This document shows positions 34,039 to 45,976 of a stretch of 64,000 nt of DNA, piece by piece. Origin of the DNA: Acanthaster planci (taxonomy: Eukaryota; Echinodermata; Asteroidea; Valvatida; Acanthasteridae); the NCBI RefSeq assembly GCF_001949145.1, contig NW_019091360.1:3884324-3948323 (forward strand), in the 5' to 3' direction. The position numbers were made by a program, and so were the translations under genes. Positions within the stretch are counted from its first letter, which is position 1. Each line of letters starts with the position of its first letter. The notes under the pieces are model-generated. The model had not been told where the DNA came from. It worked only from the letters and a program-made list of their open reading frames with translations, and made no database searches.

Positions 34039-36661
34039 GTGAGTAGTATGTTGCAGTTTTTGCCGTGCCTTCAGGTTGGTAATCTCAAAGACTTCCCTCT
34101 TAACTGTACACTTAATGACAACAACTTGGCAATGACTAGGTATGATAGTGTTGATGCAGATATCAATTGCTTAAAAGTCAATTAAATTAGCTTAAAGGAA
34201 ACTGGAGTAACAGCAAAGAAATAACCGTCATGTTACGTAGTATTATGACATTAACAGAGACAAATTTACTTCTGAAGTAGTGTGTCATTTCATCATCATT
34301 AACCTAGATAAAAGTGGCCAAAATTATCTGTCCAAAATATGGCAATCTTAGAGCCCAATTTCATGGCACTTTGTACATGTACGGAAAATCTACCCGATAA
34401 AAGCACCTCATCCAGTGGGTTTTTGGCAGCGTAGATTTTAGAATAAATGAAGCAACAGACCCTGTTTTAATCTGAGGATTTCTTAGCAGACATCCGAGAA
34501 AGATTTGTGAATGGTCTTACAACCCCAGCTGGCTTGTGTTCCAAGGGCAAGACTGCTTGCTCCGTGCTGCCTCATGTCCACACATGCCCAGCACGGAAGT
34601 AGGAACTTGATTATGACTGCAGGTCATCAGTGACCTTACAAAGAGACTGTGTTGATCCATCTGTGTTACACATGGACCGTAAAGGGTCAAGTATTGTAAA
34701 GTGCATGTCATCATACTGAAGAGACTGCTCTTATAAAATAAAAAAAGTACTCTTCTCAAGACTCAAGAAGGATGCATTCTGTGAGGAAGACAGCTACTGT
34801 AGTTTGGCAGTACACCAGTCTGAGTAATTGCCAAAGGAGGTACATGTACTAAGGACAATCAAAAGTTATGCTTCTCAGAATTGACAGGAGTGAGATTTGG
34901 CCATTTCCAGATGACATCCTTGATCAGGAAGAAGATGCCTGGTTGCGAGATTGGCTCATCAATCACAGGCATCACTAGACCAGTTTGAATTGTGGAATGT
35001 GTAGCCACAACTATGCTGATGACCGCAGTGAGGGATAGCATTCAACATGAGGATTTTTTCCCTGAAATGTGTTGACTGCCTGAGATTGGAAGGGGAAACG
35101 CCTGTAGCTGAAAGGGTCACAAAATAATAAGATCAGAATTACAAACGGGTCCCGCAAAAGATATGGCTGCAGTTTGACAAAGAAATGTTATAGAGTTTTG
35201 CTCTCGAGTGTAACTAGTTGCCCATAAAAACGATGAATGAGAAAGTGAGCCCCCAGCAACATCCCTGACAGCAATCATCATGTCCGGGGTTCTAACCCTA
35301 CCATGGTAACTGTGAAGATGACTTCTCAGTTTCCTCACTGATTCCATCCCATTCTCAATCTCAATCATTCTCAAGGGAAACTTCCATCTTCTGACATTTC
35401 CTGACATTTCCTCGCTTGAGCAGCACCTCAGTGTGCCTTTCCAAGAAATCTTGGCTGATCACCAGAAAACTAATGCAATCATTCATTATTCATGGCACAA
35501 CCTAGTCTGGGTCAGTTGACCTCTGACACTTCAATTGACATCTGATTGGATTAAACCAATCGGGTAATTCATGGCCAAGGCCAATGCAATACTACTTCAT
35601 TGAAGGGATGTCCACAGTGAAGATTAACGGACATTGATTGGTAGGAATTCCAGCCTTTATAGTTACAGCAATTTGTGGCAATTCAGACACACCTCCACCT
35701 CAAAAAAAAGTCAAACTGTTTCTCTTTTCTGCAGAAGAAAAATGATTTTCTTCATGAAATGATAAAAAAATTGGAGGGGGGGAGTGAATCAACTGAAGTG
35801 ATTAAACAGTCTCTCAACTTAAACATGAGCAGGACAACATTGTGATATCCCTTGTTTATCCGACTTTCATGTTAACAATTTCGTGTGTACATTTTTTTCT
35901 TCAGAAAGATTCTAATTACTGTAGTTTGTATTACAACGGAACAAAGAATTGAAAATGTTCATTAATCCGTGGATACTTGATGTAAGAAAATAAACCTAGT
36001 GTTATGTCATCAGTAATCGTTATCTTTAGCTCTACATGTGCATCATCCTCAACCCATCTACTCCCTTCCGTTACACATACGTGACAAGCCATGCTAAGCC
36101 GGCTGATCGTTGCTCATATATGGCCAGCACTCACTGCTGGTAGCAGTCTATTTAAAAATGCCACTGGAGATACCGAGAGGTTATCCCACAAAATGCTCCC
36201 CTCCACCAGAAATCCCAACATCATCCCTGGCACCAGCGCACCAATCACAGCCAGCGACAGACAGATTACAGAGGGACTGTCCTGCCCCGTGATTGGCTGC
36301 AAGTGGGTACCACATACCTTGATTAACAGCAATGCCTTCTTTAGAACTCATTCCATGCATACCAGTCAGGAGGTCAGAGCTGGTTGTCATTGTGCGTGAT
36401 CCCTGTCTCTCCTTCTCTGCCGCCGCCGATTCCTTGCATTAGGCTGCTAGGCCTCTGTCTTATATCCCTTTGCTTTCTTTGCTCGGCCGGTGTCTCGCTC
36501 AGCCTGTTATTTTTTTTCCTCGTGGTTTTTGCCCACGTTGGTTTCCTCTTCCACACACACATATCTGAGCTTAGCCAGCAAGCAAACTCCAGTCTGCTCA
36601 ACTGCCAGTTCCAAGTCTTCTTTCAGTTAATCTCTCTCATTCATTGGAAGTCAGATTCAAC
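34039..36661 (+). other. 3' UTR/intergenic stretch between the RhoGEF stop and the single-Ig start
   Basis: Begins with gtgagt directly after the stop. Possible polyadenylation hexamer AATAAA at 34442-34447. The stretch from about 36100 to 36661 probably contains the promoter and 5' UTR of the single-Ig unit. Nothing else coding is supported. Confidence 0.5.
36113..36160 (+). promoter_or_regulatory. Possible promoter elements of the single-Ig unit: CArG-like and TATA/MEF2-like sites
   Basis: TCATATATGG (36114-36123) is one base from the SRF CArG consensus CC(A/T)6GG. About 25 bp further, CTATTTAAAA (36148-36157) could act as a TATA-like or degenerate MEF2 site. Both are expected of smooth or striated muscle promoters, and vertebrate telokin is CArG-driven. 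They lie about 500 bp before the ATG. Short motifs arise by chance; no start site is shown. Confidence 0.3.
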
Positions 36662-39495
36662 ATGGCTGACAAGGGTGAGAACTTTTCTCCTTTTCTGTTG
36701 TTTCCAGTTGTTTCTGTTATTTTCAACTCACTGTTCTGTTATTGATTGCATTGGTCGTTCATGTTGCACTTTGTCATCCATTTCTAACATAACCCCCCTG
36801 AGTCTCATTACTCCGACATTGTACATCATTAGCAATTTCTGAATGGCCTGTATTCCATTCTAAGTCTTATCAAGAAAAATGAACTTCTAAATGTACATGT
36901 AATGTATATTATTCTAACCTTTAGTGTATTGCATGAAGGCTTCGATGAGTTCTGACACTTTGTCAATATCACGTTTTCAGAAATATACCTGTATAATGGC
37001 AAAGGGGAAAAATTGGCACGTCTTTTGCATTGAACTCTCTCCTATTCCATCATTTTTCTTCCGCTATGATTTGCATGTTCAGCTCAGCCTTTCACCTCTC
37101 ATACCATTCACTGGACATGCCATATTTAGCATTGTTATTATGCCTGGTATGCTGCCTTGGTATTACCAACACTGATGGCAGTTGCAATAACAGAACTAAT
37201 TATTGTCTTGGGTGGATGCAGGCAGCAATAAGTGGGTATTTTATCATTTTGTGTGTCCTCTTATGGCTGGACAGTGTCCAGTTGGGGGATATTATGCCCA
37301 TTTGGAGAAATTGTGGTAATATCCCCTTTGGGGTTTTGTTCCCTTGGGGATGTGTTCCTTGACAGGATGTCCTCATTCTCATCCCCTTGGGATATATCCT
37401 CCCCTTTGAGGTAGAATTTCCACTTGTTCTCTGCCTGGATTCACCCTTGACTGCAGCTGATAAGTTGTTACAAAAGGAATTGAGGTTTATTGACCCAATC
37501 TTCGCCAGTCCTGACCAGCTCGGGAGGGGTGCGGCCACACCCACAGTGTCCAGTATCAAACTAGGCCATTTTGACCAGTGTAGACCAGATCATTATGTTC
37601 ATAAATATTTTTTAGGAAACGTCTTTAAAAAGAGATCAACAAAAACTGTTAACATGATCTAACTGCTTTCCTAAATTTATATTTGGGAATTTCTCATGGC
37701 ACTTATGGTATTGTGTGTCATGTGTGCGCTTTGCATACAAGTGTTGTAAATTGCATGAAATGTAGGTATATTATCTTTTTTGCTCATAAGACAATGCTTT
37801 ATTTTGATTATGTCTTGTTCAAAAATTCTGAAAGATTCAAGAAAAATATCCTTGTACTTCGTTCCATTAAATGAAAAACGTGTACCAAATTGCATGTTTG
37901 AACATCATGACAAGCAACCTGAGAACCCTCCCGGCCTACATTTAACACCCCCCCCGGAAGTAAGAAACAAAATCAAAACAATAAAAAAAAGTTAGTACTT
38001 CCATCAGTAATCAGATCAACTTTGAGGTTATATTCCTATTGTTTACTCATGACAAGCTTTACTGGTAACCCTATAGGTCACTTAACATTTAGCGTTGGGT
38101 CAGGGGTCAGAGGCTGGTCAGAGATCAAAGTACAGCAAATGATTCAGGAAAAACTGTCCCAAAATATGTTTTTTTTTATGTTCCTCAGTTATTACAAGGA
38201 ACATAGTGTTCTTCCATCACATTAATGATATTTGTTTTTAATTTTGATGTTACTAACTTGCATTCGCATTCGCAGATTATTGTAGGCATAGAAATTAAAT
38301 CACTGTTCTGTAAATGGAAGTTTGTTAGTTCTCTAAAGTGCTGTAAAGATGTTTGCAAAATTATTAATATCAAATATTACCAACCTTTCATTATGAGTAG
38401 ACACGGAGGGTTACTGGTCTTACATGTGTGGAATTCTAGCAAAATGAGATGGAACGAGGCATGGGCTTATCGGCAAAAAGTTGGGGAGTGAAGGAAATTG
38501 GAGAATTTTTGTGTTAATTTCACAGATTTATTGATGTTTGTTATTTTTGATATATAAATGCTCATGTTCTGTTAGGAATTTGTGTAAATAAATCATGCGA
38601 TAAAAATGATAGGAGAAAAAAATAGCATCTTTTCATTTACAAAACTCAAAACTTTAAGGGCCTTTTGCTCAGTGTTTTAGTTTAAGACGTATTGTTACAT
38701 GCCAATTATAAACACCCATAACTTGTCATTGAACTGAAATAATACAAACGGTATTGTAAAGAAATTTTGATTCTCTTTCCTAATAGCGACAAGCCCTCCT
38801 TTTAAACATTGCCCATTTCTCTCACATTTTGCCAGAATACCTCACATATCATTCCATTAAAGTAGCATCGTATGTCATCCCTGACAAATGGAGGAACAGT
38901 GAACTGGCAGAAAAAGAAGTGAAAAAGTTGACTTTTCTTAAGTGTAAACAAGCGAGTTTTGACACTAGGTAATGTGAACTCTTGCAGACATGAGGACTTA
39001 ATTGATAATCAAGGTGACGAGATTTACAGTTGCCTTTTTGTTTGTTTCTTGGACAGTATGGTCTTTTTCTGACATGGGCATTTTCTTTCAATTTGGCAAA
39101 TTCATCAAATTAAAGGCTGTTTTTTTTTTGGTTTTTCTTTTTGGCATGCAGCCCCAGTGTTCACCCAGGAGATGGCTGACGTTTCTGAGATCGAGAAAAG
39201 CGCTGCCGCCTTTGTTGTCAAGATCACCGGAGAGAAGCCCATCACAGTCAAGTGGAGTGACGAGGATGGACCACTCGATATTGACGGTGTAATAATCTGT
39301 TCAGAGGAGGATGAAGACGAAGGCATGTACATGTTGTCCATCACCGAAGTCGATTTTGAGAAGCACTCTGGTTTATATAGGTGTGAAGCAACAAACAAAC
39401 ATGGCACAACGATTTCCGAAGCCACTCTATACGTAGAGGAAATGCCAGAGACTGCCAAGACCCTTGTCGACAAGGTTGAACACAAGGTTGAGTAA
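36662..39495 (+). CDS. Short single-Ig protein, telokin-like in plan (2 exons)
   Basis: Exon 1 (coding 36662-36674) is ATG GCT GAC AAG G in a strong context (A at -3, G at +4), followed by gtgaga. Exon 2 (39152-39495) follows ttggcatgcag and runs to TAA, giving 118 residues starting MADKAPVFTQEM. One Ig I-set domain is seen: AFVVKITGEKPITVKWSDE, an acidic loop (SEEDEDEGMYML), and HSGLYRCEATNKHG. The B-strand Cys is Val. The tail is short and charged (DKVEHKVE). Vertebrate telokin is likewise a lone Ig made from an internal promoter of MYLK, but here the Ig precedes rather than follows the kinase exons, so orthology is not claimed. A weak donor (AAG/gttgag at 39486) just before the stop might allow extension in other isoforms. 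Confidence 0.7.
36675..39151 (+). other. Intron of the single-Ig unit
   Basis: 2.5 kb intron from gtgaga to ggcatgcag. Around 37280-37430 there is a degenerate series of CCCCTTTGGGG/CCCTTGGGGAT words. No further exon seen. Confidence 0.6.
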
Positions 39496-41929
39496 AATAA
39501 ATCAGCCGATTTATTTCTAGAGATTTCCCCTGTTAGTAGGACAGCCCCTCAAATGAACCCCAATCAGGACAATTGGACTGGAAGAATTCTCCATTTGAAC
39601 GAACTGGACTCAGAACTTTGCATCTTCGGTTGGCTGCAAAGACAACTGTCATGAGACAGTATCCAAGTGGTACTGGGCAGGTCTTTGTGAAGCCAGTGTG
39701 CATCAAGGCCGTGAACTTTTTTCCACACTCTACCAGCTAACTCCAAGCAAATTAACGTTGTCAGTTGAGGACTGTAATGTTACCAAAGTAGACATATCTG
39801 TAGGCTGAAAACACAGACTCTTAGTAATCTTTCAACACATTTCAAGATTCAGGTTTCAAGATTTGTTCTACATCATGATAAAGTCATCCTTTTCTTCTGA
39901 ATTTGTGCCTCTCTAAGATCCCTGTTAGTTCCTAATTTATGACATGATTTAAAAGCCAGTTTTTACTCTGCCTAATTACTGTAATGCAGACCCCTCAGTG
40001 ATCAATACTCAGATGTTCCTGTTCACCTAGATAATTTTTGCTTACCACATTTTATGGAATTTACTTACGGGAACCTTACAAGGTCTGTCTTACCAGAGTA
40101 AGAACAATGGAGCTAAATAACTTCCCGCATACAAGAAACTTTACTTGAATCATGTTTGATTAGAAAAAAATAATCAATATTTTAGGGTCCATTTAAACAT
40201 AGTAAAAGCTTAGAAATTTTTTTTTTTTAAATTTGAAATCAACTTGTCTATTGTGTCCAATGATGAGCTAAATCACACATTCATTACCAGTGCTGTCTGG
40301 ATGTGATTTATTGGCTCTTTGTTCAACCTTTTCCCGTCAGTTGTTTCATCATTAGTTCTGTTCAGTTCATCCCGGGTTGAGCACCATTGTTGTTTCACCA
40401 ATTGGACTCTCTGTACACTCCCATCACCAGCCACACCCTGGTATTGCCCCCCTCCACTGCCCTCCCCCCCTCCTCTACCCACTTGTCTGTCTCTGGATAT
40501 GAATGATAATGGCATCTCATCAAGTGCCTTATTTACAGTGAGCTGCTACATGATTTTGTACCACGTCCTAGAAATCATTAAATCACTCAGTCAATCCAAA
40601 GAACATTAGGTGGGTTAAACAAGTAGAAAACTGCCTTTGCTTCGTAGCTATGTGTGCTGTGTACAAAGTTTATATTAATATTTATTCAATGTAAACAAAT
40701 ACAAATATGAAAAATGTAAAAGGAAAAAAAGGCTGCCTCATGAAGTAGATAAGATTGTTACATGTTACCGTTTGTCTGAATTGGATAACATTTATGCATT
40801 TTATTTCATTAGTAAGTAAAATATTTGTAGTGTTACAATACAAAAGCATAGAACAGTTTGAATAAGTGCTTGCTAGATTAGCTGTTTAGATCAGTGACAT
40901 GTAGGCTGTGAGGAATATATGGAGATTATTCAGCCCTAGGTAACATATCAATTGTATGAGTAGCCTATTTGTACACGTTATATGTATGTAAGTTGGACAC
41001 TTTTTATATCAAAGGCATAATTCAGAACTTCAGTATGCAATTTTTTATTCACTCGAAGTTGCTATTCAAGCACACGCATATTGTGAGATTTGAATTCTTT
41101 CAAAGGAAATCCAAGATATTCAGATTTCAACTGTTGTCAGTACTCCTTGAGCCCATGCATATTGCACTGAATATTACACAAGATCACAGGGAAATTCTGT
41201 AGCTTGTCTTGAGAAGATTATTATAGAAATATGAAAGCACCAAGATGTGTAGGACATTGCATTTGTGAATGCACAGACTTACCTATGACTTCATAGTTTG
41301 GTGTAGACCTCCCTGCACAATTTATTTGAATGAGGCAAACAGATGTAACTATTAAAAGATATTTTAGCATTTCACTTCATCTTAAAGGACATGCAGAAGT
41401 CTTGATGATACTGTCACCTCCCGATCAATTCTGATGTATTTTACAAATATGTTGTTTTAAATTATATAAATTATAATCGAATTATTCGAACGATTTAAAT
41501 TTACCAGGCCCCAATAAAAGACCTGATGGTTTGCAGAGAAACATTGTATATATGCTGTTTACAAATATTTTTTTTTTGATAATTTTGAAAACTCCCTTTT
41601 TAAAAATGTGTTGTTCGGGATATAGGCTGCTTGTGGAAAATGTGTTTCTTGGACATTTGCTTCACAATCAGTCTCTTGAGATATTTTCATGTTTCTTCGT
41701 TAAAGGTTGTGTGCATTGTTTGGGTTGTTTTTCTTGGGTTGTAATTTCTCTCCACGCCATCATTTTCAGGTGATCCAGTCATGTCAAGTGCTACTATCCT
41801 CTTTGATCTTTTCATACTTTTACTCTCCAACAACCTTTTTATCTTTCCCACTCGGGACGTCACAATCCCGCCAGTTATTTTGCCTTTGGGAGATATTTTG
41901 CAGGCATTTGGAATGTCCGGCTTTTACTT

Positions 41930-42060
41930 TGGTTCGGTTGTGTTGGGTTGGGCTGAGTTTGGTTGGGTTGTGTGTGGTTTGGGTTATATTCATTTTGTGT
42001 TGGTTTCATTTATTTTGTTTGTGGAGTTTGGTTTGGTTTGCTTTGTTTTCATTTCAACTT
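41930..42060 (+). repeat. T/G-rich low-complexity tract
   Basis: Imperfect reiteration of ttgggttg, ggttgggttgtg and tttggtttgg over about 130 bp, almost free of C and A. The long open frames across it reflect lack of stop codons in T/G-rich DNA, not coding. Confidence 0.7.
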
Positions 42061-45000
42061 GGGGGAGGGGGGGTGTTAAAGTTTTGGTTTTGGGACTTTG
42101 TTTTGTGAAACACCAGCTTGGTTCTTAGTAAAGAAGGGTCATTTGATCAGGAGGGTGGGTGAGTGGAAATAGTATATATTGGATATTTCCATATCCGTTA
42201 CTGTCCCCTGATGGGTGGGGTTATCCCTGCCCCCCACCATTATGATAATACAAGGGCCAGTCAGTGATGCAACCATAAGCACAGGGGACTAGGTACCCTG
42301 CCCTCCTACTGATAGTCTTCTCTGATATAAAGATTGGTCAGTTCTTGCTTGCCTGGCATGTGCTGGAACATAATTAGACATGTCTCCTTGATGCAGTTGG
42401 TTGGTGCATATCAATGATACCAATCAGACACACTTAAATGATTGTGTTAAGATTTGTCTGAGGATGAAATTACACATTCTTTCTTCACGTGCTTGTTTGC
42501 AAAGCGTAGTGTTCCATGTTATACAATTGATTTGTGTAGATACTGCCCTCTCCTGTTCAATTTCTGTTGCTTTTTTTCTAAATGTCGACAATGGCCGTCT
42601 ATCTTGTATTGCAACCAATAATGTTGATTTACTTCAAAACAGACCTTTGTCACAATTTATTCCATCTTCAGAAGTGTATTTTCAAGTTCTTACCTGCAGG
42701 GATTATTTTGAAGCAGTAGGGGATTTCTGTACACTATATGGTCAGACCACCCTCAATGACCTTATACGGGCATACATACCTTTGTGAATGGAAGTGGATG
42801 AATATGCTCCTCCCCCAATGGTGATGATGCATAATTTTCTGCTGTGAATCACTGTCTTAGTATAGTACTTCCACAAATCTTGTGCAGTGCACTAATTGAT
42901 TTTATTTGAGCACATCTCATACGTATCCAAATATTCAAAGTGGGTACTGTTCTTTTGTCCTAATGTGGAGACAAGTTTATTCTGTGCTTGGATCAGTGAA
43001 AGGTACTTGCATTTTAAAATTCAGAGTACAGAGAAACTTGTTCCTTTGGCCCTGGGAACTAGTACAATTGCGTGGACACTAAGATGGTGTGGGATCCCGA
43101 CGACTTGGTCTTGACTTCCTACCAAAAGAAACTGTCCTCTTAATCAGTATGGCGATGGCCTGGGTAATGTATCTGTGCTTCACAGACATCATGAATAGTG
43201 CCACCAAGGGCGTACTGAATATCAAGAATTAGGCACTGGGCCAAATATCTGGGGTGAAGGACATTCAGACATGGGGCAAAGTTCAGGTAAAGTTTAGAAA
43301 TGAATGTCATGGCATGCTGATCAGAGGAGAAGACAATAATTGATCAGACTCTGTCTGCTTTCTGAATATCTTGGAGTGGGAAAGCTGTCTTGAAAACAAA
43401 GGAAAAGTGGATTTTTGTGACTTGATGTGGGCACTCATGTAGTTGATTGTAGCTATTGTCGTTGTGTGGATGAAAGGCAATGTGTAGGTTTTCCCAAAGT
43501 TGGAACTCTTGCTAAAATGGTACTCTGTAGGTAAGGAGGAAGGATAAACTGTGGCTGAGCCCACTAGCCTTGTTACCCTGAGGGACCACACATTGGATGG
43601 CATTAGAGAAGGTCAGTGTAAGTGTGGCTGAAGTGCGACAGACAGACCACTGTGATGTGATACATAACACTCTCTTATTTGTACCTGTCCCTCCCAGCTA
43701 TGCCCTGTCTCCAAAGGCCAGAATCGTCCATCTGAATTTGGGGGAGGGGTAGTTGGCCCGAGGTGTTTGCCAATCTGATTGGAGTACTTTTTGATTCAAC
43801 CATACAGCAGCCAAGGGGGTTGAATTGGTAGCTGGCCTCCAAGTTCTCAACATTTATACAAATAACATTTTTTGTTGTCACCCTTACTTTTATATCTGAA
43901 AATACAAACCTGACGAGACATTCTTAATGTTTAAATGAAAATATGAATTTGCTAGGTGTTATTTGAATTTGAAATCAAAATGGGCAATGGCAGGATTGGA
44001 TCATGACATCCAAAATTACGTCTCCTGTGTACCGCATCCAACCTAAATGTACACACCAAACCAAACTTTATCTTAGAATGGGAGCAGTTTGAAAATATTG
44101 CCCACTGGGTAGGATACTTGTGTGGTTCCGAGTTTTGGACTTATGTTTTGGTGTCTGCATTAGAATCATGGTTGTTGAATCGCCTTTTGATATTGACTAG
44201 AAAACCATAAATTTATATTTACTTGACGAAAAAGATCATTTTAAGAGTTTGTATCAGATCAGACAAACTTCATGTTCTTGAATTTAACTTCTTATTTCTT
44301 TCTTAGAGTTATTTCAAGAAGTTGAAAGCCAAATGCTAGCTTAGGCTGCTGAAGAGGACATCAAAAATCTTGATGATACATGTATATTGCAAACAGCAGT
44401 TTTTTGGCTGGCATTAATGGATGATTAAGTTGTGTTTGGTCGTCCTGCAAAATAACTGCTGGTTGACCTTCCACAGTGACCTTCTTTCTGATTGGTCCAT
44501 TCCTTGTCTTGCCATTGACACAGAGGTCAACTCTAAAGGTCACACACTTTCATCCTTTGCAAAATAATGTTCTTGGGGTCGACTTTTATTTCTCGTTGGT
44601 CTCAAAAATTGAAAGTTTGACCCCCTATTGTATGACCTCAAAACTCATCCTTTCCTCAAAGCTGAATATCTTAAACATTCTCAGTTGACTAATTGTTTAA
44701 ATCGGCACACTCGGATGAATTTGATGCACCTAGTGATGCATGATGCATGTAGTCTTTAGTAAACTATAAGAAGCCCCACTTGGAAAAGGACTTTGCCAAC
44801 TTACGTTGTAGAGCTGTGCTTAAATATGCACAAATACAAGTTACTTTTTACCAGTTCCAAGTAATTTCTTTAGTGTGAACCTTATTTATTACTGTTTCTC
44901 ACTGGGTTGCTGCATGCAAGTAGATCCCGATGAACCAAGTAATCACGGGCTTTGTAAGAATGTGTTGGAATGTCAGAGGTCATTTGTGGTGAGGTAATCA

Positions 45001-45936
45001 TAAGCATTCAGCCGTACTTGGGTCAAAGTGAAATGCAAAAATAGGTCTGTAATTCATCGATTATCCTTTTTCCCGTATTTGTCATCCACAGCGGTGATTA
45101 TGTTTATCTCTTCAATAGGTCTGTAATTGTTGACAATTTTAACTAATCGCTTGTCACTAATAGTCACGTGGACGTTCAGTGATGTAAATAATGATTGTGT
45201 TCTGTCATCATTTCCAGCTTATTTTTCCAACTGAATGAAATTAAACAGTGGCAAAATTGACGCCAGATCTTTTCTTTTCTATTCTGTGTAAAGGGAAAGG
45301 ACTTTATGTAACCAGCACTGGTCAGTAACAGCTGGGGATGACATTGATATATGCCATGTCTACATGCCACCTATAAACTTTGAATGTTGATGTCATTGGC
45401 CTGCTACATTTAGCCTGAACACTGTCCACCCTAAATATTTGAAGCATGTCAGACAGCTGTGTAGCATGTAAAGTGGACTACACTCTGTCAATTGGAACAA
45501 TGAATTGCAGTAAATCAGCCATGTAATTAATTGTTTAATCAGTTCTAAAAAATAGATAAACTGCAAACTCTTTTTCAAATATCAGGGTTGTAGCCAACTT
45601 ATGTGTGGATTTTATATTATTATGAACCCTAGCTGGGATGCTTATATGATATTGGCACTTTATAATTGTTGCATTTGATGCCCACAAATTGGTGTGAATA
45701 ACTCCTTTAGTAGCAATGGTATAGAATCGGGAGGAGGTTGCAACTATTTCCCACCTTTTGACCAGGGATTGGACCACTGGATCACCCCCTATTTTTCCGT
45801 ATTTATATCACGAAAGGAAAGAAACAAACAAAAGGAAAAGTAACAGTAATGAAAAAGCAAGAAGCCAATACACAAATGGCATTTCATTTAAAATTGCTTG
45901 TGAAAGTTTGTTTTAAAAGGGATGAATGTTGGTTTT

Positions 45937-45976
45937 TTATTTTATTTTATTTTATTTTATTTTATTTTATTTTATT
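45937..45976 (+). repeat. (TTTTA)n microsatellite
   Basis: About eight uninterrupted copies of the pentamer ttatt/tttta. Confidence 0.95.

Noticed and set aside
36384-36842. 152-codon plus-strand frame rich in Leu/Phe/Ser/Cys
   Set aside because: Pyrimidine-rich 5' UTR/intron DNA; it overlaps the ATGGCTGACAAGG exon in another frame.
39152-39495. The single-Ig exon as an ordinary internal exon of one giant transcript
   Set aside because: It ends in an in-frame TAA and its only alternative donor (gttgag) is weak, so a separate short product is the simpler reading.
41707-42128. Overlapping open frames of 115-133 codons
   Set aside because: They cross a T/G-rich low-complexity tract; the products are Leu/Phe/Gly/Val runs with no domain.
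42401-42787. 128-codon frame with some Cys and hydrophobic runs
   Set aside because: No domain, no splice partner in phase, composition like the surrounding non-coding DNA.
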